Source: an uncultured Oscillospiraceae bacterium
GTDB lineage: Bacteria > Bacillota > Clostridia > Oscillospirales > Oscillospiraceae
NCBI GenBank assembly: GCA_934589665.1
Contig: CAKTOJ010000023.1
Coordinates: forward strand, 1 to 20,010
Direction: 5' to 3'
DNA: 20,010 nt
Shown here: piece by piece, positions 1-7,363 of the stretch
Layout of the letters: every line of letters starts with the position of its first letter
Position numbering within the stretch: position 1 is the stretch's first letter
Translations under genes and position numbers: made by a program
Notes under the pieces: generated by a model
Told to the model about the DNA's origin: nothing
The model's input: the letters and a program-made list of their open reading frames with translations, nothing else
Database searches by the model: none

Positions 1-387
1 GTGCGTCTTGCCATGCAGGCCGAGCATCAGGGCGCCTACGGCGTGGTCGTCAACGCGCCGATGCCGAACGAGGTCATTGCGGAGATCAAATCCGTGGTGG
101 ATATTCCGGTCATTGCGACGGTCGTTTCCGACCGGTCGGACATCAGGGGACGCATCGAGGCGGGGACGGACATCTTCAATGTCTCCGGTGCGGCGGAGAC
201 CGCGAATATTGTCCGCCATATCCGTGAACAGTTCCCGCACGCAGCTATCATTGCCACCGGCGGGGCGACGGAGGAGAGCATCCTTGCCACCATCCGCGCG
301 GGTGCAAACGCCATCACCATCACGCCGCCGACCACCGGCGAGCTGTTTGCCGGCATCATGAACGATTACCGCGAGAGAAAGCTGTAA
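1..387 (+). CDS. TIM-barrel (beta/alpha) protein, C-terminal part, cut by window edge
   Basis: About 128 residues of an alpha/beta protein are visible. Repeating strand-helix units end in hydrophobic strands (GVVVNAP at 14-20, DIPVIATVV near 34-42, DIFNVSG near 57-63, AAIIATGG near 81-88, NAITITPP near 103-110). The Gly-Gly after the IIAT strand and the final strand resemble the phosphate-binding end of TIM barrels of the NanE, KDPG-aldolase and ThiE type. Such barrels are normally 210-250 residues, so roughly half is missing. The GTG at base 1 looks like an internal valine codon, because the frame is open to the window edge and no ribosome binding site can be seen. I cannot assign a substrate. 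It converges on the metallo-hydrolase gene and shares a terminator with it. Barrel fold is a good guess; exact function is unknown. Confidence 0.6.
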   Translation: MRLAMQAEHQGAYGVVVNAPMPNEVIAEIKSVVDIPVIATVVSDRSDIRGRIEAGTDIFNVSGAAETANIVRHIREQFPHAAIIATGGATEESILATIRAGANAITITPPTTGELFAGIMNDYRERKL

Positions 388-400
388 AAAAGAACACGGG

Positions 401-432
401 AGGCCCGTCGCCGCGGCGACGGGCCTCGCTTT
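401..432. terminator. Bidirectional intrinsic terminator between convergent genes
   Basis: A perfect 12-bp stem (401-412 with 415-426, GC between the arms) is followed on the plus strand by CGCTTTTT. On the minus strand it is followed by a T-rich run (complement of the A-run at 386-391). The minus-strand stop codon at 433-435 directly abuts it, so one hairpin should end both convergent transcripts. Confidence 0.9.
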
Positions 433-1302
433 TTACTGCATGGGGCGGACAGGTGGGAGGAAGCCGCTCCAGACGTGCTCTTCCGTATCGTCCGACTCGT
501 CGTAGGCGTCGTATGGTGCGGAAGGGTCCGGAACGCGCTTGCGCAGCGGCGAGCAGAGCTGCTCGCGGTGGGCGAAGGCAAAGGCCATGTTGTCCGTCCA
601 GCCGGTGTGGCCGGTGATGATAAACGGATGGAGTGAGCGGGCACGAAGCTTCTTTTCCAGTGCGGCGAGCGAGCGCACGGCAAGCTTGTTGTCCTCGGCC
701 AGCGAGCTGATGAAGCTGTAGCCGCCGTCTGCGCCGAACCAGATCGTGTCGCCGGTGAAGAGGTATTTATCGTCGATCAAATAGACCATATGGCCCCAGG
801 TGTGGCCTGGGACAAGAAAGCACTCGATCTTGATATCGCCGATGTGAAAGATCTCACCGTCGTCGAGCAGAAGCTTCCGGTTGGGAATGGTGACTTGCGG
901 AAGCTTATAGAGGCCGTAAATGACGCGGCGGCGCACCTCGCCGGTCAGATAGCGGTTCTCGACCGCACCGATGTGGAGTACGGCGTCGCGGAACAGTCCG
1001 GGGCTGTCGGCTTCCACCGCGCCGACATGGTCGGTGTCCTGATGGGTGATGAGAATGTGCTTCACATCGGCGGGGGAGATGCCGAGCCAGCGCATTTTTT
1101 CCTCCAGCGGATCATAATTGTAGCCTGCGTCGACCATAATGACCGTGCCGCCCTTGCGGTAGAAGAAAATGTTGGCTACCCACTCGCGTACGCAGGCAAC
1201 GTGCTCGTCGATCCAGCCGGTGTTAAGCGGCTTGAAGATCTGCTTGCCGCGGTACATCCGGCTCATTTCCCTGCGCTGAAACTCGGTTGCCTTTCTGGAC
1301 AT
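433..1302 (-). CDS. MBL-fold metallo-hydrolase
   Basis: A 289-residue metallo-beta-lactamase-fold protein, a metal-dependent hydrolase with unknown substrate (family members act as glyoxalase II-like thioesterases, lactonases or phosphodiesterases). The metal ligands are readable: strand VIMVDAG (55-60), ITHQDTDHVG with H87, D89, D91 and H92, PGHTWGH with H167, FTGDT with D185 and ITGHTGWT with H232. The first motif is HxDxDH rather than the textbook HxHxDH. There is no signal peptide, so it is probably cytoplasmic. The C-terminal 35 residues are acidic and look disordered. I chose the ATG at 1302 rather than the GTG at 1311 because AAGGAG (1317-1312) lies 8 nt from the ATG but directly abuts the GTG. 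It is transcribed alone from its own promoter. Confidence 0.85.
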   Translation of the reverse strand: MSRKATEFQRREMSRMYRGKQIFKPLNTGWIDEHVACVREWVANIFFYRKGGTVIMVDAGYNYDPLEEKMRWLGISPADVKHILITHQDTDHVGAVEADSPGLFRDAVLHIGAVENRYLTGEVRRRVIYGLYKLPQVTIPNRKLLLDDGEIFHIGDIKIECFLVPGHTWGHMVYLIDDKYLFTGDTIWFGADGGYSFISSLAEDNKLAVRSLAALEKKLRARSLHPFIITGHTGWTDNMAFAFAHREQLCSPLRKRVPDPSAPYDAYDESDDTEEHVWSGFLPPVRPMQ

Positions 1303-1379
1303 GAAACCCACTCCTTGCGGTTAAATTAATCTAACTTGTGCGGCTAAAAAAACGCGCATCACGGCGGATATTTTTTTAA

Positions 1380-1408
1380 AGTATAGCATGCTTTTTCGTG
1401 CGGTGCAA
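1380..1408 (-). promoter_or_regulatory. Sigma-A promoter of the MBL-fold hydrolase gene
   Basis: On the minus strand TTGCAC (1408-1403) and TATACT (1385-1380) are separated by 17 bp. Transcription would start near 1373 and leave a leader of about 70 nt. The whole gap between the hydrolase and marR starts (1303-1597, 295 bases) holds this promoter, the divergent marR promoter and a short palindrome. I see no other gene in it. Confidence 0.75.
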
Positions 1409-1458
1409 CAGAGAGGGAAGGGGATTTGTGAACTTTTTGTGTTATTTTAATTTCCTGC

Positions 1459-1487
1459 TTGACAATAAAAAAAGTTTCCGCTACAAT
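1459..1487 (+). promoter_or_regulatory. Sigma-A promoter of the marR-ABC-ABC operon
   Basis: A consensus TTGACA (1459-1464), a 17-bp spacer and TACAAT (1482-1487). The predicted start near 1494 leaves a leader of about 100 nt before marR. It is the closest match to consensus in the window, so a repressor would be needed to keep it silent. Confidence 0.85.
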
Positions 1488-1498
1488 ACGCAAAGTTG

Positions 1499-1518
1499 AT
1501 AGGTCGCATACGACGTAT
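1499..1518. promoter_or_regulatory. Candidate MarR operator palindrome
   Basis: ATAGGTCG-CATA-CGACGTAT is an inverted repeat with 7 of 8 positions matching between arms. It sits about 5 bp after the predicted transcription start of the marR operon. MarR repressors usually bind 16-20 bp palindromes overlapping their own promoter, so position and size fit autorepression. That it binds this MarR is inference. Confidence 0.45.
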
Positions 1519-1597
1519 TTGAAAAAACGGAGCTTCCGCATTGGACGGCGGGCGCATGCGAATCATAGACAAAGAAGGGAAAAAGGAGGCGTTTTGC

Positions 1598-2086
1598 ATG
1601 GAACAGCCTGCAATGCCAAAGGGCCTGCGCTTTGCAATATTGCAAAAAACCATGCGGCTCCAGATGGACGATTATGTGCGCGATCTCGGACTGACGGGCA
1701 CGCAGTTCGGCGTGCTCGGCGCGCTCGGACGGATCGAGCATAAGGGCGGCGAGGTGACGCAGAAGGCGCTGGAGGAAGCGGCGCATGTGACGCATCCGAC
1801 GATGACCGAGCTCCTCAAAAAGCTGGAAAAAAAGGGCTTTATCACCTGCCGGACCAGCGAGAAGGATCACCGCTGCAAGGTGATCGCGTCAACAGAAAAG
1901 GGGCGGGCGCTGCACCAGGCAATCGGGGAGTTTGACGAGCGCGTGTTTGCGGAGCTCTGCCGGGGCGTGAGCGCCGAGGAGGTCGGGACCCTTTTGCGCA
2001 TCACGGACGTGATGCTGGAAAACGCAAGGAAAATGAATGACGCGCGGGGTTTTGTCCCGTGCGGGAAGGAATGTGAAAAGGAATGA
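1598..2086 (+). CDS. MarR-family transcriptional regulator
   Basis: A 162-residue winged-helix regulator, expected to act as a dimeric repressor that releases DNA when it binds a drug-like ligand. Residues 31-70 carry the first helices and the recognition region (QFGVLGAL, then EVTQKALEEAAHVTHPTMTELLKKLEKKGFI). Residues 84-102 form the wing (TSEKDHRCKVIASTEKG), with the conserved D-R of the MarR family. The start at 1598 follows AAAAGGAGG with 8 nt spacing; an upstream in-frame TTG at 1541 has no ribosome binding site. The stop overlaps the next gene's ATG as ATGA, so it is translationally coupled to the ABC exporter pair. This is a common arrangement for locally regulated multidrug exporters. 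Confidence 0.93.
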   Translation: MEQPAMPKGLRFAILQKTMRLQMDDYVRDLGLTGTQFGVLGALGRIEHKGGEVTQKALEEAAHVTHPTMTELLKKLEKKGFITCRTSEKDHRCKVIASTEKGRALHQAIGEFDERVFAELCRGVSAEEVGTLLRITDVMLENARKMNDARGFVPCGKECEKE

Positions 2087-3825
2087 TCCGACAGCTTTTA
2101 CAATGTGTGCGTGAATACAAAAAGGCGACGGTGTGGACGCTGATCCTCATTCTCTGTGAGGTTGCTATCGACGTCATCATACCGTTTGAGACGGCGAACC
2201 TAATCAATGAGGTCAAGGCCGGCGCGGAGCTTGGCGGCATTGTGCGTGTGGGTCTGGTGCTGGTGCTGCTGGCGGTGATCTCGCTCGTGTGCGGCGGTGC
2301 GGCAGGCTTCACCGGCTCGAAGGCCGCCGCGGGCTTTGCCAGAAACGTGCGCCATGATCTTTTTACCCGGGTGCAGGGTTTTTCGTTCGAGAACATCGAC
2401 AAGTTCTCGTCCGCCTCGCTCGTCACGCGCATGACCACCGACGTACAGAACGTGCAGATGGCGTACATGATGTGCATCCGCATCGCCGTGCGCGCGCCGC
2501 TGATGATGATTTTCTCCATCGTCATGGCGTTTATCATGGGAGGCTCGCTGGCGCTGACCTTTGTGATCATTGTGCCGGTGCTGATCCTCGGCCTCTTCTT
2601 CATCGCACGCGAGGCCATGCCCGCGTTCCGCGCGGTGTTCCGCAAGTACGATAAGCTCAACGAATCCGTGGAGGAAAACGTGCGTGCGATGCGCGTTGTG
2701 AAGGGCTTCGCGCGCGAGGGCTATGAGACGAAGAAGTTTACCGCCGCGAGTGACGATATCCGCCGTGACTTCACCCACGCCGAGCGCGTGGTCGCGTTCA
2801 ACTCTCCGCTCATGCAGTTGTGCGTCTATTTTAATATGGTGTTCGTGCTCTTTGTCGGCTCGAAGCTCATCATCAGCAACGGCGGTACGACCATCGATGT
2901 CGGCCAGCTCTCCGCCATGCTTACCTACGGTATTCAGGTGCTTATGTCGCTGATGATGGTCTCGATGATCTATGTCATGCTCACCATGTCCGCTGAATCG
3001 GTCAAGCGTATCTGCGAGGTGCTCGGCGAGCAGCCCGCGCTCACCGATCCTGCCGAGCCGGTCATGACCGTGGCCGACGGCTCGATCGACTTTGACGGCG
3101 TGAGCTTCAAGTATTCCGCCGGCGCGGAGAAATACGCGCTGGAGAACATCAGCCTTCACATTGCCTCTGGCCAGACCGTCGGCATCCTCGGCGGTACGGG
3201 CTCGAGCAAGTCGACGCTCGTCCAGCTCATCCCGCGCCTTTACGACGTGACGGAGGGCAGCGTGAAGGTCGGCGGCGTGGATGTGAGAAGATATGATCTC
3301 GACGTGCTGCGCAGCGCGGTGAGCATGGTGCTGCAAAAGAATGTGCTCTTCTCCGGCACGATCCGGGAAAACCTGCGCTGGGGCAATGAGAATGCCACAG
3401 ACGCGGAGATTGAGGAGGCCTGCCGCCTCGCGCAGGCGGACGAATTTGTCCGCTCGTTCCCCGACGGCTATGATTCTCACATCGAGCAGGGCGGAACGAA
3501 CGTTTCCGGCGGCCAGAAGCAGAGACTGTGCATTGCCCGCGCGCTTTTGAAAAAGCCGAAGATCCTCATTCTCGACGACTCGACCAGCGCGGTCGACACG
3601 CGCACCGATGCGCTCATCCGCGAGGGCTTCAAGTCCTATATCCCGGAAACGACCAAGATCATCATTGCCCAGCGTGTCGCGTCTGTGCAGGATGCCGACC
3701 TTATTCTCGTGATGGATGGCGGCACGATCGCCGCCGCCGGCACGCACACCGAGCTGCTCCAGACCTCGGAGATTTACCGCGAGGTCTACGAATCCCAGAC
3801 GAACGGAGGGAATGAAAATGCCTAA
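2083..3825 (+). CDS. ABC exporter half-transporter, degenerate ATP-site subunit
   Basis: A 580-residue type IV (exporter-fold) half-transporter: an N-terminal six-helix membrane domain (about 1-320) and a C-terminal nucleotide-binding domain (about 345-570). Several catalytic positions are altered. Walker A reads GGTGSSKST (370-378) with S375 in place of the last loop glycine. Walker B is ILILD (494-498) followed by D499 instead of the catalytic glutamate. The H-loop histidine is Q530. The signature VSGGQ (474-478) is intact. This is the pattern of the inactive-site subunit in heterodimeric exporters such as TM287/TM288, BmrCD and LmrCD. Its intact signature would serve the functional site built by the partner's Walker motifs. 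The ATG overlaps the marR stop by 4 nt. Substrate is unknown; drug efflux is inferred from the MarR neighbour. Confidence 0.92.
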   Translation: MIRQLLQCVREYKKATVWTLILILCEVAIDVIIPFETANLINEVKAGAELGGIVRVGLVLVLLAVISLVCGGAAGFTGSKAAAGFARNVRHDLFTRVQGFSFENIDKFSSASLVTRMTTDVQNVQMAYMMCIRIAVRAPLMMIFSIVMAFIMGGSLALTFVIIVPVLILGLFFIAREAMPAFRAVFRKYDKLNESVEENVRAMRVVKGFAREGYETKKFTAASDDIRRDFTHAERVVAFNSPLMQLCVYFNMVFVLFVGSKLIISNGGTTIDVGQLSAMLTYGIQVLMSLMMVSMIYVMLTMSAESVKRICEVLGEQPALTDPAEPVMTVADGSIDFDGVSFKYSAGAEKYALENISLHIASGQTVGILGGTGSSKSTLVQLIPRLYDVTEGSVKVGGVDVRRYDLDVLRSAVSMVLQKNVLFSGTIRENLRWGNENATDAEIEEACRLAQADEFVRSFPDGYDSHIEQGGTNVSGGQKQRLCIARALLKKPKILILDDSTSAVDTRTDALIREGFKSYIPETTKIIIAQRVASVQDADLILVMDGGTIAAAGTHTELLQTSEIYREVYESQTNGGNENA

Positions 3826-5737
3826 AGTGAATCCGCATGCCGATCCCACGCGGCGCGACCTCGGCCCCGCGGCCCTCAAGCGCACGGTGAAAAAGCTCTT
3901 TTCCTACTATCCCGTGCTCGCGCCCGTGACATTCGTGTGCATCCTGTTTTCCTCCATCGTTTCGTCCATCCCCTCACTCTTTACCCAGAATATCATTCAG
4001 GTCATCCAAAAATGGTATGTCAGCCGCGACTGGGCCGCCGCCAAGGCGGAGATTGTGCCGTATCTGACGGTGCTCGTCGTGCTCTACGCGCTCTCCATCC
4101 TCTCCATGCTCGTCTATACGCAGCTCATGGCCTATATGACGCAGGGCTTCCTGCATAAGCTGCGCTGTGAAATGTTCGGCGGCATGCAGAGCCTTCCCAT
4201 CCGGTATTTCGACTCCCATCAGCACGGCGACATCATGAGCCATTATACCAACGATATCGACACGCTCCGCCAGCTCGTTTCGCAGGCGCTGCCCGCGCTG
4301 ATCCAGTCCGGCGCGATCGTGCTGGTCGTGTTCTCCATCATGCTTTACTTCAGCCTTTGGCTCACGCTGGTGCTGATCGTCGGCATCGTCGCCATGGTCG
4401 CAGTCACCAAGAAGATCGGCAGCGGCAGTGCGAAATATTTTGTCCGCCAGCAGAAGGCCGTCGCCGCCACTGAGGGCTATATTCAGGAGATGATGGCCGG
4501 CCAGAAGGTTGTTAAGGTATTCTGCCACGAGCAGAGGAGCATCGAGGACTTCGACCGTCTCAATGATTCGCTCTTTGAGGACAGCTTTCGCGCACAGGCG
4601 TATGCCAGCGTCCTCGGCCCCATCATCGGCAACATCGGCAACATTCTCTATGTCACCATTGCGCTCGTCGGCGGCGTATTCCTGCTCATCCATCTGCCGA
4701 ATGTGTCGCTTTCGGGCAAGGCGCTGGATATCTCCATCCTCGTCCCGTTCCTGAACATGGCGCGCCAGTTCACCGGCAACGTCAACCAGCTCTCCCAGCA
4801 GATCAACGCGGTCGTCATGGCGGGCGCTGGTGCGCAGCGCGTGTTTGCCCTGATCGACGAAAAGGCAGAGACGGACGACGGCTATGTGACGCTTGTCAAC
4901 GCTTCAATCTCCCCCGACGGCGCCGTGACGGAGTCCGACCGCCGCACCGGCCATTGGGCCTGGAAGCATCCCCACGCCGATGGCACGACCACCTATACCG
5001 AGCTGCGCGGCGATGTGCGCCTGAGCGATGTGGACTTCGGCTATGAAGAGGGCAAGGATGTGCTCCATGACGTGTCCGTCTATGCCGAGCCGGGCCAGAA
5101 GGTCGCCTTTGTCGGCGCGACCGGCGCGGGCAAGACGACCATCACAAACCTCATCAACCGCTTTTATGACATTGCCGACGGCAAGATTCGCTACGACGGC
5201 ATCAACATCAATAAGATCAAGAAGGCGGATCTGCGCCGCTCGCTCGGCCTTGTTCTGCAGGAGACGAACCTCTTCACTGGCACGGTGATGGAGAATATCC
5301 GCTACGGCCGTCTCAACGCGACGGACGAGGAGTGCCGTGAGGCGGCACGGCTTGCGGGCGCGGACGATTTCATCACGCGCCTGCCGCATGGCTACGATAC
5401 GGAGCTGACGAACAACGGTGCGAACCTCTCGCAGGGCCAGCGCCAGCTCATCGCCATCGCCCGCGCGGCGGTCGCTGACCCGCCGGTGATGATCCTCGAT
5501 GAGGCGACCTCCTCCATTGATACGCGCACCGAGGCCATCGTCCAGCGCGGTATGGATAAGCTGATGGAAGGGCGCACGGTGTTCGTCATCGCGCACCGTC
5601 TCTCCACCGTTAAGAACTCCGATGTCATCATGGTCCTCGACCATGGCCGCATCATCGAGCGCGGCAGCCACGAGAAGCTCATTGCCGAAAAGGGCACCTA
5701 CTATCAGCTCTACACCGGCGCGTTTGAGCTGGAATAA
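3818..5737 (+). CDS. ABC exporter half-transporter, catalytic-site subunit
   Basis: A 639-residue half-transporter that should pair with the product of the preceding gene. The nucleotide-binding domain has a canonical Walker A (GATGAGKTT, 433-441), Walker B with catalytic glutamate (MILDE, E562) and H-loop (H593). Its signature reads LSQGQ (537-541) instead of LSGGQ, which is complementary to the defective Walker B of the partner and implies one active and one degenerate ATP site. An insert of about 50 residues (347-398), rich in charged residues and containing a TGHWAWKHPH stretch, separates the membrane and ATPase domains. I chose ATG 3818 because GGAGG (3805-3809) is 8 nt away; the in-frame ATG at 3812 is only 2 nt away. 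The gene overlaps the previous one by 8 nt. Confidence 0.92.
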   Translation: MPKVNPHADPTRRDLGPAALKRTVKKLFSYYPVLAPVTFVCILFSSIVSSIPSLFTQNIIQVIQKWYVSRDWAAAKAEIVPYLTVLVVLYALSILSMLVYTQLMAYMTQGFLHKLRCEMFGGMQSLPIRYFDSHQHGDIMSHYTNDIDTLRQLVSQALPALIQSGAIVLVVFSIMLYFSLWLTLVLIVGIVAMVAVTKKIGSGSAKYFVRQQKAVAATEGYIQEMMAGQKVVKVFCHEQRSIEDFDRLNDSLFEDSFRAQAYASVLGPIIGNIGNILYVTIALVGGVFLLIHLPNVSLSGKALDISILVPFLNMARQFTGNVNQLSQQINAVVMAGAGAQRVFALIDEKAETDDGYVTLVNASISPDGAVTESDRRTGHWAWKHPHADGTTTYTELRGDVRLSDVDFGYEEGKDVLHDVSVYAEPGQKVAFVGATGAGKTTITNLINRFYDIADGKIRYDGININKIKKADLRRSLGLVLQETNLFTGTVMENIRYGRLNATDEECREAARLAGADDFITRLPHGYDTELTNNGANLSQGQRQLIAIARAAVADPPVMILDEATSSIDTRTEAIVQRGMDKLMEGRTVFVIAHRLSTVKNSDVIMVLDHGRIIERGSHEKLIAEKGTYYQLYTGAFELE

Positions 5738-5740
5738 GCG

Positions 5741-5775
5741 AAAACAGGGGGCGGCTGGAGCCGCTCCCTGTTTTT
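5741..5775 (+). terminator. Intrinsic terminator of the marR-ABC-ABC operon
   Basis: The stem pairs 5741-5756 with 5759-5774 around a two-base gap, with one G-T wobble, and ends in five T. The 5' arm begins with AAAA that pairs with the T-run. It starts three bases after the stop codon. Confidence 0.88.
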
Positions 5776-5805
5776 CTGCAAAAGGGCTTGCTTTTTTGCA
5801 GAAAA
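5772..5805. promoter_or_regulatory. Perfect 12-bp inverted repeat around the MATE -35 box (candidate operator)
   Basis: TTTTCTGCAAAA (5772-5783) and TTTTGCAGAAAA (5794-5805) are perfect reverse complements with a 10-bp gap that contains the -35 hexamer. The right arm fills most of the -35/-10 spacer. No T-run follows the right arm, so it is unlikely to be a second terminator. Position and symmetry fit a repressor operator; the repressor is not identified. Confidence 0.5.
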
Positions 5806-5815
5806 CAGCTATAAT
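5788..5815 (+). promoter_or_regulatory. Sigma-A promoter of the MATE gene
   Basis: TTGCTT (5788-5793), 16-bp spacer, consensus TATAAT (5810-5815). The predicted start near 5822 gives a leader of about 70 nt. It begins with a hairpin, AGCCCCG (5827-5833) paired with CGGGGCT (5850-5856) around a 16-nt loop. Confidence 0.75.
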
Positions 5816-5892
5816 AGCTTGAACTGAGCCCCGACGGAGATACTGCTGCCGGGGCTGTTACTCTCAAAAGGAGCAAGGAGTGTGAAGCGCCT

Positions 5893-7257
5893 ATGGACCG
5901 CACGCAGACCGCAGCGCGTAATCCGATCACCGAGGGCTGCATCTGGAAGGGCATGCTGCTCTTCGCCCTGCCGATCATGGTCGGCTCGCTTCTGCAGCAG
6001 CTTTATAATACGGCGGATGCTGTGATCGTCGGCCGCGCGCTCGGCAAGGCCGCGCTCGCCTCGGTCGGCGGCTCGTCGTCGCGCATTGCCACGCTGTCGG
6101 TGAACTTTTTCGTCTCCCTTTCCTCGGGTGCGAGCGTCATTGTTGCCCAGCACTTTGGCGCGCGGGACGACCGGCGTGTGCGCCGGAGTATCTGCACCGC
6201 GATGCTTTTGAGCGTGGTGTGCGGCATTCTCATCACAGTGGTGGGCGCTGCCTCCGCGCGCGGGCTGCTTGCGCTGATGCAGACGACGGCGGATACGCTC
6301 GACAGCTCTGCGGAGTATCTGCGCATCTTCTTCCTCGGCATGGTGCCGACACTGGTCTATAACATGGGAAGCGGCATCCTGCGCGCCATGGGCGATTCCA
6401 AGCGGCCGCTTTATTACCTTTTCGTCTGTGTCATTGCCAATGTGGCGCTCGACCTGCTTTTTGTGCTGGTGTTCCAGTGGGGCATCCGGGGCGCTGCGGC
6501 GGCCACGGCGCTCTCGCAGGTCATCTGTGCGGCGCTTGTCGTGCGCGCGCTGCGCCGTCTGCCGGAGGAGCACCGTTTGCTCTATGAACGCGGAGAGCTT
6601 GACCGGGGCATTCTTCGCCGGATGCTTCAGATCGGTCTGCCAGCCGGATTGCAGAGCGCGATGTACAACATTGCCAATATTGTCCTTCAGGTTGGCGTCA
6701 ACATGCTTGGCACGGACGCCATGGCCGGCTGGACGGCATTCAATAAGTTCGACGACTACTTCTGGCCCATCTCGAACGCCATCGGCATCGCGGTTATGAC
6801 CTTTGTCGGTCAGAACTTCGGCGCGGGCGACCGCGGGCGCGTGCATGAGACGGTGCATAAGGGGCTGCTGATCCACTTCTCGACCTCGCTGCTGTTCTCG
6901 CTGGTGATCTTCACGGGACGCTACCCGATGATGCGCCTGTTCGTCGGTGACGATCCGACGGTCATTGCCATTGGCGCGCAGGTCACGGCGCTGATCGCGC
7001 CGTGCTATGCGCTCTTCACGCTTGTTGAAGTGCTCTCGTCCACCATGCGCGGCGTCGGCGACGCGGTGATCCCCGCGGTGCTTACAATGGTGTTCACCTG
7101 TCTTGTGCGTCTGATCTACCTGTGCGGCTTTGCGTTTTCGCACATTTCCAATCTGACCATTGCGATCATCTATCCGATTTCGTGGACGCTCACAAGCATT
7201 GCGTTCCTGATCTATTATAAGTCGCGCAAGTGGATGCCGAAGGGCTTCTCGTTCTAA
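5893..7257 (+). CDS. MATE-family multidrug efflux transporter
   Basis: A 454-residue polytopic membrane protein, the usual MATE length, with about 12 predicted membrane segments in two six-helix halves. MATE proteins export cationic drugs or metabolites against Na+ or H+. Family-typical segments are PIMVGSLLQQLYNTADAVIVGR (28-49), the GSGILRAMGDSKRPLYY loop after helix 4, and TAFNKFDDYFWPISNAIGIAVMTFVGQNFGAGD in the second half. It most resembles the DinF/NorM-like branch common in Clostridia. The start has AAGGAG at 5875-5880, a rather long 12 nt away; no other in-frame start codon is near. It stands as a single transcription unit between two terminators. Substrate and coupling ion cannot be read from the sequence. 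Confidence 0.93.
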   Translation: MDRTQTAARNPITEGCIWKGMLLFALPIMVGSLLQQLYNTADAVIVGRALGKAALASVGGSSSRIATLSVNFFVSLSSGASVIVAQHFGARDDRRVRRSICTAMLLSVVCGILITVVGAASARGLLALMQTTADTLDSSAEYLRIFFLGMVPTLVYNMGSGILRAMGDSKRPLYYLFVCVIANVALDLLFVLVFQWGIRGAAAATALSQVICAALVVRALRRLPEEHRLLYERGELDRGILRRMLQIGLPAGLQSAMYNIANIVLQVGVNMLGTDAMAGWTAFNKFDDYFWPISNAIGIAVMTFVGQNFGAGDRGRVHETVHKGLLIHFSTSLLFSLVIFTGRYPMMRLFVGDDPTVIAIGAQVTALIAPCYALFTLVEVLSSTMRGVGDAVIPAVLTMVFTCLVRLIYLCGFAFSHISNLTIAIIYPISWTLTSIAFLIYYKSRKWMPKGFSF

Positions 7258-7293
7258 CGGAAAAGCGCCCGCGGTAGCGGGCGCTTTTTCCGC
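7258..7293 (+). terminator. Intrinsic terminator after the MATE gene
   Basis: GCGCCCGC (7265-7272) pairs with GCGGGCGC (7277-7284) around GGTA. It is flanked by AAAA and TTTTT that extend the stem, with outer CGG and CCG also complementary. Confidence 0.9.
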
Positions 7294-7294
7294 C

Positions 7295-7323
7295 TTGTCA
7301 AACAGCGCGCGCTGCGCTACAAT
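7295..7323 (+). promoter_or_regulatory. Sigma-A promoter of the DUF1643-yvcK-methyltransferase unit
   Basis: TTGTCA (7295-7300), 17-bp spacer, TACAAT (7318-7323). The spacer contains the perfect 12-bp palindrome CAGCGCGCGCTG (7303-7314), which could be an operator or chance in GC-rich DNA. Predicted start is near 7330. Confidence 0.75.
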
Positions 7324-7363
7324 AAATAAAACGTCGCGCGGTGCGGCGGAACGGAGGGACCGT

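Noticed and set aside
2200..3885. 561-codon minus-strand open frame opposite the first ABC exporter
   Set aside because: Low-complexity His/Arg/Asp-rich translation and no ribosome binding site. The same pattern recurs opposite every GC-rich gene here (5809-7143, 7298-8776, 15422-16684, 16844-18451).
5784..5812. Second terminator hairpin after the ABC operon
   Set aside because: The inverted repeat at 5772-5805 is followed by CAGCTATAAT, not a T-run, and overlaps a promoter. I treat it as a candidate operator.
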